Counted from the first letter of the stretch, positions 47,435 through 59,937 are shown. The stretch is DNA of 64,000 nt from Colwellia sp. E2M01 (GCF_018860585.1 NZ_JAHKPR010000030.1:130237-194236), one strand, 5' to 3'. The notes: a model not told the origin generated them from the letters alone. Translations and numbers: made by a program.

Positions 47435-48175
47435 TTAACTCGAAATCTTAGTATTTAGCTGCCATTTTCCATTTATAAACCGCTCAAATGGGAAATATCT
47501 GTTTTTATAATTCATCTTTTGACAGTCATCAATTTGATAACCTAAATACAAATAAGGTAGCGCCATTTCTTGGCATTTTTTCAATTGTGTTAAAATTGAA
47601 AATACACCTAAACCATTAGCTTTGTAGTCAGGATGGTAAAAAGTATATACCGCAGATAAGCCATTACTTAATACATCGGTTACCGCAACACAGATTAATA
47701 AATCCTCATCAAGATCATTATCTTGAGAGGCAGGTAACCATGTTTCAATAAACATTTGTTCTGTTAAGTCACAACTTAAAAAACTTTCAAACTGTTGAAA
47801 TGAAGCAGGGTACATACTGCCGTCACTATGTAAGGTATTAATGTAGTTTTCAAATAAGGGGTAGTAACTGTCTTTTAGTGAGGCTGATTGCTTGATTATA
47901 AAGTGGCTATTACGTTTTTGCGCACGCTTTTGACTTTTTGACGGGGTAAATTCATCCGTTATTACACGAATTGATTGGCAAGCATTACAAGTATTACATT
48001 GTGGGCGATAACTTTGAGAGCCACTGCGACGAAAGCCTTGGGTCATTAACCAAGCATAACTCTCACTATTGTGTAAGCGTTCATCTACAGCAATTAACAA
48101 ACGCTCTTTTTTATCGGCTAGATAATTACAAGGGAACTCTTTGGTTAAACCTAAGGTATATGAAGTGTCGTTCAT
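47435..48175 (-). CDS. bpt: aspartate/glutamate leucyltransferase (Bpt/ATE family)
   Basis: The 246-residue protein has the ATE-family N-terminus ([20 protein letters not shown]), the Cys-rich motif [17 protein letters not shown], and the C-terminal [20 protein letters not shown] followed by FPFERF. Bacterial Bpt moves leucine from tRNA to N-terminal Asp or Glu, making the protein a ClpAP/ClpS substrate. It lies 79 bases from aat, which encodes the other aminoacyl-tRNA-protein transferase of the same pathway. Confidence 0.93.
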   Translation of the reverse strand: MNDTSYTLGLTKEFPCNYLADKKERLLIAVDERLHNSESYAWLMTQGFRRSGSQSYRPQCNTCNACQSIRVITDEFTPSKSQKRAQKRNSHFIIKQSASLKDSYYPLFENYINTLHSDGSMYPASFQQFESFLSCDLTEQMFIETWLPASQDNDLDEDLLICVAVTDVLSNGLSAVYTFYHPDYKANGLGVFSILTQLKKCQEMALPYLYLGYQIDDCQKMNYKNRYFPFERFINGKWQLNTKISS

Positions 48176-48254
48176 TAAATACTACCTGTTAATATAAAGT
48201 GCAGCTATAGTTGAGTAAGTGAAAAATAATTTACTCTTGTCTCGATAATATCAG

Positions 48255-48998
48255 TTAAAGGGTTAAGGTACGCGCTCGCCAAAAATTATCAGGGACATTT
48301 TGCTCTTTTGCAAATCGCTGCTTTTGTAAAAAGGCATCGCGAGTTATTTCAATAGCGCCCATATCTTCTAAAAAAGGGTTCAATAACTGGCAATCGATAA
48401 AACTTATATCAATAGAAGCAAGTAACTTTCCTAGTGCAGCCAACGCAAACTTTGACGCATTAGGTTGTTGGTAAAACATCGATTCACCGGAGAAAAAACC
48501 ATTGATTGCAACGCCATATAGGCCGCCGACTAACTGTTTAGTCGAGGATGTTTGTTCATTTGTTATGGTATCGATGGTTTGCCAAACTTCAATAGAATGT
48601 GCGTAACCTAATTGATGTAATGTTAAATAAGCGGTTTGCATTTCATCAACAATCCAGGTTTCATCATTACGAAAGGGCGCGTCAGCACAATATTGTATAA
48701 CTTGTTCAAAGCTTTGATTGAGTGTTATTTTAAACGGAGATTTTTTAATTGCTTTGCGTAACGTACGATTAATACGTAATTGTTCGATATTAATGATGGC
48801 CCTGGGATCGGGTGACCACCACATAAGTGGATCGCCATCACTATACCAAGGGAAAATCCCCTGACCGTAGGCGGCTAATAGACGCTCAGGAGATAAATCA
48901 CCACCAAGTGCTAATAAGCCATTAGGCTCAGTAAGGGCATATTCAAAAGGAGGGAAGGTCAAACTATTATCATCAAGTTGATACAAAATTTGACTCAT
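48255..48998 (-). CDS. aat: leucyl/phenylalanyl-tRNA-protein transferase
   Basis: The 247-residue protein carries the Aat signature: NGLLALGGDLSPERLLAAYG, QGIFPWYSDGDPLMWWSPDP, then VGGLYGVAINGFFSGESMFY and a late SKFALAALGKLL. It attaches Leu or Phe to N-terminal Lys or Arg for degradation by ClpAP with ClpS. It forms a pair with bpt, together covering basic and acidic N-degrons. It lies 110 bases from trxB. Confidence 0.96.
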   Translation of the reverse strand: MSQILYQLDDNSLTFPPFEYALTEPNGLLALGGDLSPERLLAAYGQGIFPWYSDGDPLMWWSPDPRAIINIEQLRINRTLRKAIKKSPFKITLNQSFEQVIQYCADAPFRNDETWIVDEMQTAYLTLHQLGYAHSIEVWQTIDTITNEQTSSTKQLVGGLYGVAINGFFSGESMFYQQPNASKFALAALGKLLASIDISFIDCQLLNPFLEDMGAIEITRDAFLQKQRFAKEQNVPDNFWRARTLTL

Positions 48999-49108
48999 TT
49001 CCGTCCTTAATTTGGTTAGTTAATACCACTATATTGCTTTTTTAACTATTTAATTACTCAATTTCTAATTAGCAACTAAACAATTAAGTAAAGTGGTAAA
49101 AGTAATAT

Positions 49109-50375
<1,267 letters not shown>

Positions 50376-53123
50376 TTGTCTTCTGAACTTATAGAAAAAA
50401 ATGATGCTTCATTTGATGCATTAGCAAACAAACAGCTTTCTGGCGTGCAACGTTTACTTGAAGCGGGCCTATTATTTTTCACCGTTTTTGCTATGTTTAT
50501 GATGTTGGCATTATTTAGTTTTGATCCCGCAGATCCCGGTTGGGCACAAACCGGCTATCAAACTGAAGTCCGTAATTTGGGCGGCGCAGTTGGTGCTTAT
50601 TTATCTGATTTGCTTTTAAATCTTTTTGGTTTTATTGCTTACAGCTTACCTTTTGTTATTGCTATTGTTGGCTGGTTATTGTTTCAACGTTTTCATGAAT
50701 TAATGAAACTTGATTATTTAACTTTAGGCTTAAAACTTATTGGCTTTTTCATGTTTTATCTTGGTATAACTTCGTTAGCCAGTATGAACTTTGATGATAT
50801 ATTTTATTTTTCAGCTGGCGGTATTTTAGGTAATGCGCTTAGCGCTACCTTATTACCGTACTTTTCGTTTGTCGGCTCCACCTTAGTATTTTTATTATTT
50901 ACCTGTGCAGGCTTTGTATTATTAACTGGGTTTTCTTGGCTTAAATTTGTTGATGCTGTTGGTAAATATACGATTGTCGCCGCACTGTGGTTAACAACCA
51001 TACCTAAAATGATTAAGGAAAATTTTGGTACCAGTGACACAACAACGAATGACACAAATAACGATAAAGGCATTTTTGATTTTATAAAAAATAATACGGC
51101 AGAGGAAAGCCAAAAAGCGAAAGAGCAATTAGCTAGCAGACAACAAATAGATAGTGAATTTGAAACACAAAACGAAGCAGTCTCAGAAGAGTCAATCGCT
51201 ACACAAGATAACCCTGTGCCATTGCGTTCAAAACAACACGAATCAAATCAGTTATCACCTGATGAATTGCCTTCAGGTATTTTTGCTAAAACAGCGACCA
51301 TGCCAATTCCTGACTTTTTCAACGCCGAAGAAGAGGAGGGCGGTGCAGAACGAACTTCAACGAGGCCTGCTAGTAAAGTTAATACTAAAAATGAGCCTTT
51401 CATCGATATTGCTGATTTAATGTCAGAGCCAACACAGGGCAATATACAAGATCATGTTAATGATAGTGAAATTACCGCAGCTTTTGCTGACGTTGAAAAA
51501 CTGAATGTAGCTGATGATAAAAGCCCGTCAAAAACAGCGGTTAAACCTTTAAAACCTATAACACACAGTATTAATGACGATAATGGTCAGGTTAATTTAG
51601 TGCCTGCAGAAGAAGTAAACGAAGTGGGCATGCCATCTATTGATTTACTTGATAGGCCCGATAAAGCTAAAAACCCAATTAATCAAGAAGACTTAGATCA
51701 AGTTAGTCGTTTGGTTGAAGCTAAACTACTTGATTTTGGTGTTACCGCTCAAGTGGTTTCAGTTTATCCAGGCCCGGTAATTACGCGTTTTGAATTAGAT
51801 TTAGCGCCAGGCGTTAAGGTTAATAAAATAACGAGTCTGTCTAAAGATTTAGCCCGTGCTTTATCTGCAATTAGCGTACGTGTTGTTGAAGTGATACCAG
51901 GTAAATCAGTTATTGGTTTAGAACTACCGAATAAACATCGTGAAATAGTGTACTTAAGTGAAGTACTTGATTGTCCCGCTTTTGCTGAGTCTTCATCGCC
52001 ACTTGCTATGGTACTAGGTAGTGATATTGCTGGTGAGCCTGTTGTGGTTGATTTAGGCAAAATGCCGCATTTATTAGTAGCAGGTACTACGGGCTCTGGT
52101 AAATCTGTTGGTGTTAACACCATGATTGTTAGTTTGCTTTATAAATCGACGCCAGAAGATGTGCGTATGATCATGATCGACCCTAAAATGCTTGAGCTTT
52201 CGGTGTATGAAGGTATTCCACATTTACTCGCTGAAGTTGTTACCGACATGAAAGATGCTGCTAATGCACTGCGTTGGTGTGTTGGTGAAATGGAACGCCG
52301 CTACAAAGTAATGTCGGCGGTTGGTGTACGTAACTTAAAAGGCTACAACAAAAAAATCCTTGCTGCAATTGAAGCAGGTGAACCACTTATTGATCCTACT
52401 TGGCAACCTACAGATAGTATGGATCAAACTCCGCCAATGTTAGAAAAACTACCGAGCATTGTAGTTATTGTTGATGAATTTGCCGACATGATGATGATTG
52501 TTGGTAAAAAAGTTGAAGAGCTTATTGCCCGTATTGCGCAAAAAGCGCGTGCAGCAGGTATTCATTTAATTTTAGCAACACAGCGTCCATCAGTTGATGT
52601 TATTACCGGTTTAATTAAAGCCAATATTCCAACCCGTATGGCGTTCCAAGTATCATCTGGCTTAAACTCACGTACTATTCTAGATCAACAAGGTGCAGAG
52701 CAATTATTAGGTATGGGTGACATGCTTTATTTACCGCCAGGTACGGGCGTACCAACTCGTGTGCATGGTGCATTTGTTGACGATCATGAAGTACACGCTG
52801 TAGTTAAAGACTGGAAATCTCGTGGTGAACCTAATTACATAGAAGAAATTTTATCAGGTGAGCACGATCAAGATATTTTATTACCGGGCGAGCAAGCAGA
52901 AGCAAGTGAAGGTGAAGAGATTGATGCACTTTATGATGAAGCTGTTAATTTTGTTACTGAAAAGCGTCGTGTTTCAATCTCAAGTGTACAAAGACAGTTT
53001 AGAATTGGTTACAACCGCTCGGCACGAATTGTTGAACAAATGGAAATGCAAGGTGTCGTATCTACACCGGGTAATAATGGTGCGCGTGAAGTATTAGCGC
53101 CACCACCAGTACGTGACTTTTAA
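50376..53123 (+). CDS. ftsK: DNA translocase FtsK
   Basis: The 915-residue protein has four or five N-terminal membrane helices (about 28-190), an acidic linker (about 200-430) and the motor domain. Walker A is GTTGSGKS (570-577) and Walker B is [33 protein letters not shown] is also seen. The C-terminal gamma domain has [20 protein letters not shown] and [15 protein letters not shown], which reads KOPS sequences. It moves chromosome ends across the division septum. The linker is short compared with E. coli FtsK (1329). The start is TTG 50376, as no in-frame ATG occurs before the first helix. Confidence 0.96.
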   Translation: MSSELIEKNDASFDALANKQLSGVQRLLEAGLLFFTVFAMFMMLALFSFDPADPGWAQTGYQTEVRNLGGAVGAYLSDLLLNLFGFIAYSLPFVIAIVGWLLFQRFHELMKLDYLTLGLKLIGFFMFYLGITSLASMNFDDIFYFSAGGILGNALSATLLPYFSFVGSTLVFLLFTCAGFVLLTGFSWLKFVDAVGKYTIVAALWLTTIPKMIKENFGTSDTTTNDTNNDKGIFDFIKNNTAEESQKAKEQLASRQQIDSEFETQNEAVSEESIATQDNPVPLRSKQHESNQLSPDELPSGIFAKTATMPIPDFFNAEEEEGGAERTSTRPASKVNTKNEPFIDIADLMSEPTQGNIQDHVNDSEITAAFADVEKLNVADDKSPSKTAVKPLKPITHSINDDNGQVNLVPAEEVNEVGMPSIDLLDRPDKAKNPINQEDLDQVSRLVEAKLLDFGVTAQVVSVYPGPVITRFELDLAPGVKVNKITSLSKDLARALSAISVRVVEVIPGKSVIGLELPNKHREIVYLSEVLDCPAFAESSSPLAMVLGSDIAGEPVVVDLGKMPHLLVAGTTGSGKSVGVNTMIVSLLYKSTPEDVRMIMIDPKMLELSVYEGIPHLLAEVVTDMKDAANALRWCVGEMERRYKVMSAVGVRNLKGYNKKILAAIEAGEPLIDPTWQPTDSMDQTPPMLEKLPSIVVIVDEFADMMMIVGKKVEELIARIAQKARAAGIHLILATQRPSVDVITGLIKANIPTRMAFQVSSGLNSRTILDQQGAEQLLGMGDMLYLPPGTGVPTRVHGAFVDDHEVHAVVKDWKSRGEPNYIEEILSGEHDQDILLPGEQAEASEGEEIDALYDEAVNFVTEKRRVSISSVQRQFRIGYNRSARIVEQMEMQGVVSTPGNNGAREVLAPPPVRDF

Positions 53124-53169
53124 GCTCACGTTTATAAAGAATAATTAAAGATCATTTTAGAAGTAGACT

Positions 53170-53910
53170 ATGCCATTAAATTTTAATAATCATTCCCTTT
53201 TTCGAAAAGTAGCTTTAACGAGCTTATTAGTACCTGCTCTTGTTGTTAATCAAGCAAGTGCCAATACCGCACAAAATATCATTGAACCCGTTGCGTTAAC
53301 TGCGCAATCAAGCCAAGCCAAACAACACCTAATGGCAAAACTTGCGACCTTAACGTATTTTAGTGCGGATTTTACGCAACAGATACTTAGTGACCAAGGC
53401 GAAACTTTGCAACAAGGCTCAGGTAACCTGGCAATTAGCAAACCTAACTTAGCGAATTGGAAAACCATAACACCTGATGAAACACTCATTGTAAGTGATG
53501 GTAATACTCTATGGTTTTATGATCCCTTTATTGAACAAGCCAGTGCATTTAGCCTTGCTAAATCTATTCATAATACACCAATATTACTGCTTACCAGTGA
53601 TGAGCCTCAATTATGGGCACAGTATGACGTGCTAGAGAGTGATATTGCCAAAGATGAAGCCGGTAATAAAATATCTCGTTTTGTGGTGTTCCCAAAAAAT
53701 GAAAGTGGTCAGATTAAAAAATTGACATTAAGTTTTCTACATACAACTAAACCAGCTGAACAAGCAGAGTTAACTGAGTTTTCATTTCAAGACGCTACAG
53801 GGCAAATTAGCCAAATTAATCTCAGTAACTTTAACAGTGCAACAAAACCTGCTGATGCATTATTCTCTTTTAGCTTACCTGAAGGTGTAAGACTTGAAGA
53901 CAAACGATAA
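53170..53910 (+). CDS. lolA: outer-membrane lipoprotein carrier protein LolA
   Basis: The 246-residue protein has a signal peptide ([19 protein letters not shown]) and the LolA fold: [55 protein letters not shown] and a late [11 protein letters not shown]. It carries lipoproteins across the periplasm from LolCDE to LolB. It follows ftsK by 46 bases and overlaps the start of rarA by 17 bases, the usual gammaproteobacterial order. Confidence 0.93.
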   Translation: MPLNFNNHSLFRKVALTSLLVPALVVNQASANTAQNIIEPVALTAQSSQAKQHLMAKLATLTYFSADFTQQILSDQGETLQQGSGNLAISKPNLANWKTITPDETLIVSDGNTLWFYDPFIEQASAFSLAKSIHNTPILLLTSDEPQLWAQYDVLESDIAKDEAGNKISRFVVFPKNESGQIKKLTLSFLHTTKPAEQAELTEFSFQDATGQISQINLSNFNSATKPADALFSFSLPEGVRLEDKR

Positions 53911-55354
53911 TTTATCATCAGGACAGCAAGACTCATTATTTTCTTTAGATGATAATGAAAGTTCGTTAACTAGTGACGATAAGGGCGATTTAGATTCAAA
54001 GACAAGTAGTTTTATGCCACTTGCCGCTAAAATGCGCCCGTTAACGTTAGCTGACTATGTTGGCCAACAGCATATTTTAGGTGGTAATTCACCCCTAACG
54101 CAATCTATCGTACAAGGCCATTGCCACTCCCTTATTTTTTGGGGGCCACCAGGCAGCGGTAAAACCACACTTGCTGAAATTATTGCACAACATGCCAATG
54201 CCGAAATTGAACGTGTATCTGCGGTAACCTCGGGTATTAAAGAAATCCGTAGCGCGATTGATAAAGCCAAATTACGTGCACAAGGCGAGGGTGATAATAA
54301 GCGAAGAACAGTATTATTTGTAGATGAAGTACATCGTTTTAATAAATCTCAGCAAGATGCTTTTTTACCGCATATTGAAGACGGCACTATTATTTTTATT
54401 GGTGCGACGACAGAAAACCCTGCGTTTGAATTAAATCAGGCATTATTATCTCGTGCTCGTTTATATACGTTAAAAAAACTCACCCGTGAAGATTTAGCGC
54501 AAGTATTACAACGTGCTATCTTGTTATGTGAAACAGAACAACAAATAAAAATTGAGCTAAGTGATGATGCAAAACAAAGTTTACTCAATAGAAGTGATGG
54601 TGATGCTAGACGCTTACTTAATCTTTTAGAAAACTGTCTTGATAGTGTATCTTCTGTCGAAGATCATGAAAAGATTGCAGTTAAACAAGTTAGCGTTGAG
54701 TTAATCGCCCAAGTTGCAGGCAGTAAAATTGCCTTGTATGACAAAGGCGGCGATGCGTTTTATAACTTAATTAGCGCTTTTCATAAGTCGGTGCGTGGCT
54801 CAAGCCCTGATGCCGCGCTCTATTGGTACGCAAGAATATTAACCGCAGGTGGCGATGCACTTTATGTTGCCAGGCGTTTGCTGGCTATTGCCAGTGAAGA
54901 TATTGGCAATGCTGATCCACGCGCTATGCAATTAGCTATCAATGCTTGGGATACTTTTCACCGAGTTGGACCAAGTGAAGGAGAACGAGCTATAGCGCAA
55001 GCAACCGTGTATTTAGCATTAGCTCCCAAAAGTAATGCAGTTTATCAGGCTTTTAATAAGGCTAAAGCATTAGCACAACAAACTTGTGATTTAGATGTGC
55101 CCGAGCACTTAAAAAATGCAACTAGTAATATTACCGAAGAACTAGGGCACGGCAAAGAGTATCGATATGCACATAATGAAGAGAATGCTTTTGCCGCAGG
55201 AGAAAATTATTTTCCCGAAGCTTTAGCACGTGCTGATAGCTCACATACAACCTTATACGAGCCTACCGATCGCGGTTTAGAAAAACAGCTTAAAGATAAA
55301 ATCGATTTTTTAAATCAACTTAATAGGAACAGCCATGAGCAACGCTATAAGTAA
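53894..55354 (+). CDS. rarA: replication-associated recombination protein RarA (MgsA)
   Basis: The 486-residue AAA+ protein has [20 protein letters not shown], Walker [17 protein letters not shown], Walker [21 protein letters not shown] and the sensor [15 protein letters not shown]. The C-terminal tetramerisation part has [20 protein letters not shown] and [15 protein letters not shown]. RarA acts at stalled forks and interacts with SSB. Start TTG 53894 has AAGG about eight bases before; ATG 54016 would remove an N-terminal extension of about 40 polar residues. That extension contains [10 protein letters not shown], which resembles a beta-clamp binding motif. Confidence 0.95.
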   Translation: MKTNDNLSSGQQDSLFSLDDNESSLTSDDKGDLDSKTSSFMPLAAKMRPLTLADYVGQQHILGGNSPLTQSIVQGHCHSLIFWGPPGSGKTTLAEIIAQHANAEIERVSAVTSGIKEIRSAIDKAKLRAQGEGDNKRRTVLFVDEVHRFNKSQQDAFLPHIEDGTIIFIGATTENPAFELNQALLSRARLYTLKKLTREDLAQVLQRAILLCETEQQIKIELSDDAKQSLLNRSDGDARRLLNLLENCLDSVSSVEDHEKIAVKQVSVELIAQVAGSKIALYDKGGDAFYNLISAFHKSVRGSSPDAALYWYARILTAGGDALYVARRLLAIASEDIGNADPRAMQLAINAWDTFHRVGPSEGERAIAQATVYLALAPKSNAVYQAFNKAKALAQQTCDLDVPEHLKNATSNITEELGHGKEYRYAHNEENAFAAGENYFPEALARADSSHTTLYEPTDRGLEKQLKDKIDFLNQLNRNSHEQRYK

Positions 55355-55736
55355 TTACATGTTGTATATTTATATAGCACTTGGTGGGGCTTGTGGCGCT
55401 AGCTTACGCTTTTACATTTCACAATTAGTACTAAGTTGGCTTGGAAAAGGGTTCCCTTTTGCGACATTGATGGTTAATATCATCGGCTCATTTACTATGG
55501 GCTTGTTATATCAACTAATAGAACATGAAATTCTTAACATTACCGTACATAGAACATTAATTGGGATTGGGTTTTTAGGCGCATTTACCACTTTTTCTAC
55601 ATTTTCATTAGACTCCTTGTTATTATTGCAACAAGGCGATGTACTCAAAGCGGCAATCAATATTCTATTAAACGTTTCACTGTGTATTGCTGCAGCAGCG
55701 TTAGGTATGTATATCGTAACAACATTAGTAAAGTAG
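55335..55736 (+). CDS. crcB: fluoride channel CrcB/FluC
   Basis: The 133-residue protein has four membrane helices and the Fluc motifs [34 protein letters not shown] and [19 protein letters not shown]. It exports fluoride as a dual-topology dimer. The start ATG 55335 lies inside the end of rarA, with TAGGAAC before it, so it is coupled to rarA. No crcB/fluoride riboswitch motif was recognised, as expected for a gene inside an operon. Confidence 0.95.
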   Translation: MSNAISNYMLYIYIALGGACGASLRFYISQLVLSWLGKGFPFATLMVNIIGSFTMGLLYQLIEHEILNITVHRTLIGIGFLGAFTTFSTFSLDSLLLLQQGDVLKAAINILLNVSLCIAAAALGMYIVTTLVK

Positions 55737-55860
55737 TAACAAAGCCATTGTAAAATATAAATAATGCAAACATTGGATTTAACTTTGAATACATTAAAAG
55801 TGTTCGATACTTTAGGTCGAGTGTTAGAAAAATATTGATAACTTTAAAACAAGAATGTGA

Positions 55861-57147
<1,287 letters not shown>

Positions 57148-57180
57148 TAGCATTAACGCTGTTACTATAAACAATGACAT

Positions 57181-57212
57181 AAACGCGCTTAAGTTACTTG
57201 GGCGCGTTTTTT
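57181..57212. terminator. terminator between serS and the integron integrase
   Basis: AAACGCGC (57181-57188) and GCGCGTTT (57202-57209) form a GC-rich stem followed by TTT. It ends serS transcription and lies only seven bases from the integrase stop, so it may serve both converging genes. Confidence 0.75.
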
Positions 57213-57218
57213 AGTCAT

Positions 57219-58184
57219 TTATAGTAGATCTGATAACGGACTACGAACACCGTTAGCCCCGTGCTCAAGAACGTGAGTATATATTTGTGTCGTTCTTATA
57301 TCGGTATGCCCTAATTGCTCTTGTACAGTTCTAATATCAGCACCGCGCTGTAATAAGTGTGTTGCAAAGGAATGGCGGAGAGTATGACAGGATACATTTT
57401 TCTCAATCCCCGCTTGTTGAGTGGCCAACTTAACTGATTTTCTCAAGCCTGTTTCATCGATATGATGGCGTCTTAATTTATTCGACTCTGGATCTTCACT
57501 TAACCTATCTGAGGGGAATAGATAGTGCCAGTTTTCTTCTCTACTAGCATTTGGGTATTTTCTTGAAAGGGCATATGGCAACCAAACACCTTGATAATCA
57601 GGATTCTTTTGATCACACTTAAAATACGATTTAACAATAGATATTTGTAACTTTAGTTCATCGCACAACTCTTTTGCTAAAGTTACTTGACGGTTTTTCC
57701 CGCCTTTACCTTGCCAAATTTGTATACCGTAATGATCAAAGTCGATATCTTGAATGCGCAACCTTACAACCTCCATCAAACGCAAGCCGCTACCGTACAT
57801 TAAGTGACAAGCTAGACTGTGCCTTTTGGGGATGTGAGCTAATAACTTGGTAACTTCAGCCTTAGTTAATACAATAGGCAACTTGGTACTTTGAGCCGAT
57901 TTGTTAAAATTTAATTCAATAGACAACGGTTTATCTAAAATGGCTTTATAAAGAAATACGATGGCATTTAAGGCGGTAGATTGTGTTTTCGGCGCAACAT
58001 TGCGGCTATTGGTTAAATAAGATAAAAAATCTTCAACCTCTTTGTCATGGCATAAGTTTGGGTGAGATTTTCCATTATAATTAATATACGCTTTAATCCA
58101 GTATAGATATGTTTCAATAGTTCGTTTAGCATAACGTTTTAAACGCATTTGTTCGCTAATATAACTAAGTAGAGGTGATGACAT
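57219..58184 (-). CDS. intI: integron integrase IntI
   Basis: The 321-residue tyrosine recombinase has the catalytic residues Arg (about 135, in GSGLRLMEVVRLR), His-x-x-Arg (about 266-269, in SCHTLRHSFATHLL), His (about 288, in LGHTDIRTT) and Tyr (about 302, in QIYTHVLEHGANGV). The insertion that marks IntI among these enzymes is present between them: NPDYQGVWLPYALSRKYPNA with NWHYLFPS and RRHHIDETGL. It recombines single-stranded attC hairpins with attI. It appears intact. The start codon is ATG at 58182-58184 with a weak GAG site, and the LexA box lies about 30 bases upstream. Confidence 0.96.
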   Translation of the reverse strand: MSSPLLSYISEQMRLKRYAKRTIETYLYWIKAYINYNGKSHPNLCHDKEVEDFLSYLTNSRNVAPKTQSTALNAIVFLYKAILDKPLSIELNFNKSAQSTKLPIVLTKAEVTKLLAHIPKRHSLACHLMYGSGLRLMEVVRLRIQDIDFDHYGIQIWQGKGGKNRQVTLAKELCDELKLQISIVKSYFKCDQKNPDYQGVWLPYALSRKYPNASREENWHYLFPSDRLSEDPESNKLRRHHIDETGLRKSVKLATQQAGIEKNVSCHTLRHSFATHLLQRGADIRTVQEQLGHTDIRTTQIYTHVLEHGANGVRSPLSDLL

Positions 58185-58210
58185 TTATTTTATCTCGATA
58201 TGTTAAAATT

Positions 58211-58232
58211 AAACTGTATGTACATACAGTTT
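58211..58232 (-). promoter_or_regulatory. LexA (SOS) box in front of intI
   Basis: CTGTATGTACATACAG (58214-58229) matches the gammaproteobacterial LexA consensus CTGT-N8-ACAG. The palindrome extends perfectly to 22 bases (58211-58232). It sits 30 bases before the intI start on the minus strand, where it would cover the promoter, so integrase synthesis should rise during DNA damage or conjugation. Confidence 0.88.
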
Positions 58233-58415
58233 AGCATAAGTCCTGCTTTCTGCCATAAAACAGGACATTTTCCCGCTATCACTCATCAACCAGTCATGTT
58301 AATAATTATAATATATTGATTTAAAAGCAGTAGTGTAATAATCTGAGTGTTAATTAAAAATAAGCAGTAAAACTTACCTCCGTGGATAGGAGGAAATTTT
58401 CCTGCTAATAAACTG
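58233..58415 (+). other. attI region and probable cassette promoter area
   Basis: This 183-base stretch lies between the LexA box and the first cassette. The recombination point is G58415 before TTAAGT, because cassette 1 begins there and ends with the complementary ACTTAAC. A TATAAT at 58307-58312 and TTGATT (58316) with AATAAT (58337) are weak candidates for the cassette promoter. Two short hairpins are seen: GTCCTG with CAGGAC (about 58240-58266), and CCTCC with GGAGG (about 58377-58394) followed by a GGAAATTTTCC near-palindrome. Confidence 0.6.
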
Positions 58416-58440
58416 TTAAGTGGCTCGGAGGCCGAGAGTA

Positions 58441-58932
58441 TTGTTCACATATCTTAGAAGTCTTTTCTCGAATGATTTACTTGTTGAGTTAAGTGAAAGT
58501 AAAATTTCGATTAAGGTTTTTTCGTCAGATATAAAGTTTGAAGAAGAGCCATATATTGCTGTAGAGAATACCAAAAAAGGTGAAATTGTTAAGGCTATAG
58601 GAACAGAAGCAAAACGGGAAACTACTACCAATATCACAATAACTAACCCTTTTAAGCACACTAGATCATTTGTTGCAGACTTTATGCTTGCTGAGAAAAT
58701 TCTTCAACATGGAATCTATCAAATCCATAAGTCTAGAATTCGTCCAGCACCAAGAATCATTATGCACCAACTTGAGAAAGTTGAAGGTGGTTTAACTTCT
58801 ATAGAAGACCGCGTACTACGGGAGCTTGCTGCTGGTTCAGGAGCAAGAGAAGTTATAATATATTTAGGTGGTAAAATTAACACTAGCGTTGAAAGTTTTG
58901 ACTCTGTAAAGTCAAGAGTATCAGCCACTTAA
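58441..58932 (+). CDS. cassette 1: MreB domain I-like (truncated bacterial actin) protein
   Basis: The start is TTG 58441, with GGAGG nine bases before; a GTG at 58420 is in frame but has no site. From that TTG the protein (163 residues) aligns with MreB from its first residue: MFTYLRSLFSNDLLVELSES against E. coli [20 protein letters not shown]. It continues with AIGTEAKR, FVADFMLAEKILQHGIYQIH, RPAPRIIMHQLEKVEGG and ELAAGSGAREVIIYLGG. It stops where MreB continues into domain II, at less than half of the usual 347 residues. The phosphate loop (DLGTANT) is changed to ELSESKI, so ATP binding is unlikely. Its stop lies in attC1. Confidence 0.8.
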   Translation: MFTYLRSLFSNDLLVELSESKISIKVFSSDIKFEEEPYIAVENTKKGEIVKAIGTEAKRETTTNITITNPFKHTRSFVADFMLAEKILQHGIYQIHKSRIRPAPRIIMHQLEKVEGGLTSIEDRVLRELAAGSGAREVIIYLGGKINTSVESFDSVKSRVSAT

Positions 58933-59025
58933 CAAGTCGCTCAAAAGGACAAAAAACAGTTGGTTTTTGCTCCTGCGTCGCTTATTTTAACCAACTATTT
59001 TTTGCCTCTTAGCGAGGCGTTAGGT
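58927..59025 (+). repeat. attC1 (end of cassette 1)
   Basis: It runs from ACTTAAC (58927-58933) to GTTAGGT (59019-59025), 99 bases. Arms CAGTTGG and CCAACT and the L boxes AAGTCGCT and AGCGAGGC are visible. The opening heptamer is the reverse complement of the GTTAAGT that begins this cassette at 58415. Confidence 0.92.
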
Positions 59026-59039
59026 GCGTAGGCATAGTC

Positions 59040-59396
59040 ATGAGTAATATATCTAGTATTCCGACAGAAGAAGACTTTGCACGCGCCAAACTTAAAATGA
59101 AAAAGCGCCTAAAAGCAGAGTCTGATTTTAAAGTAGAAATGCGTTCTTCTCTTACGCGGAGTATTCCATGCCATGACATTTGGGTGTGGTTTAACGAACC
59201 TAATTGTACAGTAAGTTATGTATTTCCTACCGATGCTAACTTAAACGATTGTGATAATGACTTTCATAAAAATATCGAGTCTGTTGCTAAACATATCGCT
59301 GATAATAATGGCTTTAAAGGTGTTGTAATCGAGTACCATTCGCATGAATATGTTTTAAAAAAGTATAATGGTAATTATGATAGCTACTTCAGGTGA
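59040..59396 (+). CDS. cassette 2: hypothetical protein
   Basis: The 118-residue product begins 15 bases after the attC1 core. It has a basic N-terminal helix (DFARAKLKMKKRLKAE), then CHDIWVWFNEPNCTVSYVFP and a C-terminal helix-strand (GFKGVVIEYHSHEYVLKKY). There is no signal peptide. I do not recognise a family. No strong ribosome site is seen, only GTAGGC upstream. The stop comes five bases before attC2. Confidence 0.72.
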   Translation: MSNISSIPTEEDFARAKLKMKKRLKAESDFKVEMRSSLTRSIPCHDIWVWFNEPNCTVSYVFPTDANLNDCDNDFHKNIESVAKHIADNNGFKGVVIEYHSHEYVLKKYNGNYDSYFR

Positions 59397-59403
59397 AATA
59401 CGC

Positions 59404-59501
59404 ACCTAACAAGCTAATTAATAAGGACAAAAAACAGTTGGCTGTTTTCGTTCCTCAACATTTTAGCCAACAATTTTTTGCCCATTATTAGGGCGTTAGG
59501 C
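59404..59501 (+). repeat. attC2 (end of cassette 2)
   Basis: It runs from ACCTAAC (59404-59410) to GTTAGGC (59495-59501), 98 bases, with arms CAGTTGG and CCAACA. Its opening heptamer complements the GTTAGGT at 59019. Confidence 0.92.
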
Positions 59502-59508
59502 ATACAGG

Positions 59509-59844
59509 ATGAGCAATCGCAATTGGGTCTGCTTTAGTTGCAGAATCACAAATAGAAAGTCTTCTAGATTTGCAGGTGAAGCAATTTGTTCCGAATGTGG
59601 TGGCGAACTTAAAAATATTGGCTATAAAATTCCAGTTCCTCCGAAGAGTAAGCCGAAAGAATGGAAGAAACTTCAGGAGAGTCTTGCATCTCAAGCCAGA
59701 GAACTTGAACGGGTCAATTTTAAAGCTAAGGTTCAAAAACGTCACGATCTTGAACAGGAGTTAGTAAAACTTAAAGCTTTGCCAGTTAATGATGGTAGGC
59801 AAAGTTTAATAAAGCAGCTTGAGAAAAGGTTAAAGAATGCCTAA
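59509..59844 (+). CDS. cassette 3: zinc-ribbon and coiled-coil protein
   Basis: The 111-residue protein starts with a four-cysteine zinc ribbon: CFSC at residues 8-11 and CSEC at about 27-30 (NWVCFSCRITNRKSSRF, AICSECGGEL). A long charged helix follows (EWKKLQESLASQARELERVN, FKAKVQKRHDLEQELVKL), likely a coiled coil. It is basic and cytoplasmic. A nucleic-acid or protein-binding role is possible but unproven. ACAGGATG gives the start context at 59509, seven bases after the attC2 core. The stop lies inside the opening heptamer of attC3. Confidence 0.78.
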   Translation: MSNRNWVCFSCRITNRKSSRFAGEAICSECGGELKNIGYKIPVPPKSKPKEWKKLQESLASQARELERVNFKAKVQKRHDLEQELVKLKALPVNDGRQSLIKQLEKRLKNA

Positions 59845-59937
59845 CAAGCTGTTAAACAAGGACAAAAAACAGTTGGTTTTGCTCCTTCGTCGCTAATTTT
59901 AACCAACTATTTTTTGCCTGTTAACAGGGCGTTATAT
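59839..59937 (+). repeat. attC3 (end of cassette 3)
   Basis: It runs from GCCTAAC (59839-59845) to GTTATAT (59931-59937), 99 bases, arms CAGTTGG and CCAACT. Its opening heptamer complements the GTTAGGC at 59495. Confidence 0.92.

Noticed and set aside
58420..58440. GTG start for the MreB-like cassette protein
   Set aside because: It has no ribosome site and adds seven residues absent from MreB; TTG 58441 has GGAGG at good spacing and aligns with the MreB N-terminus.
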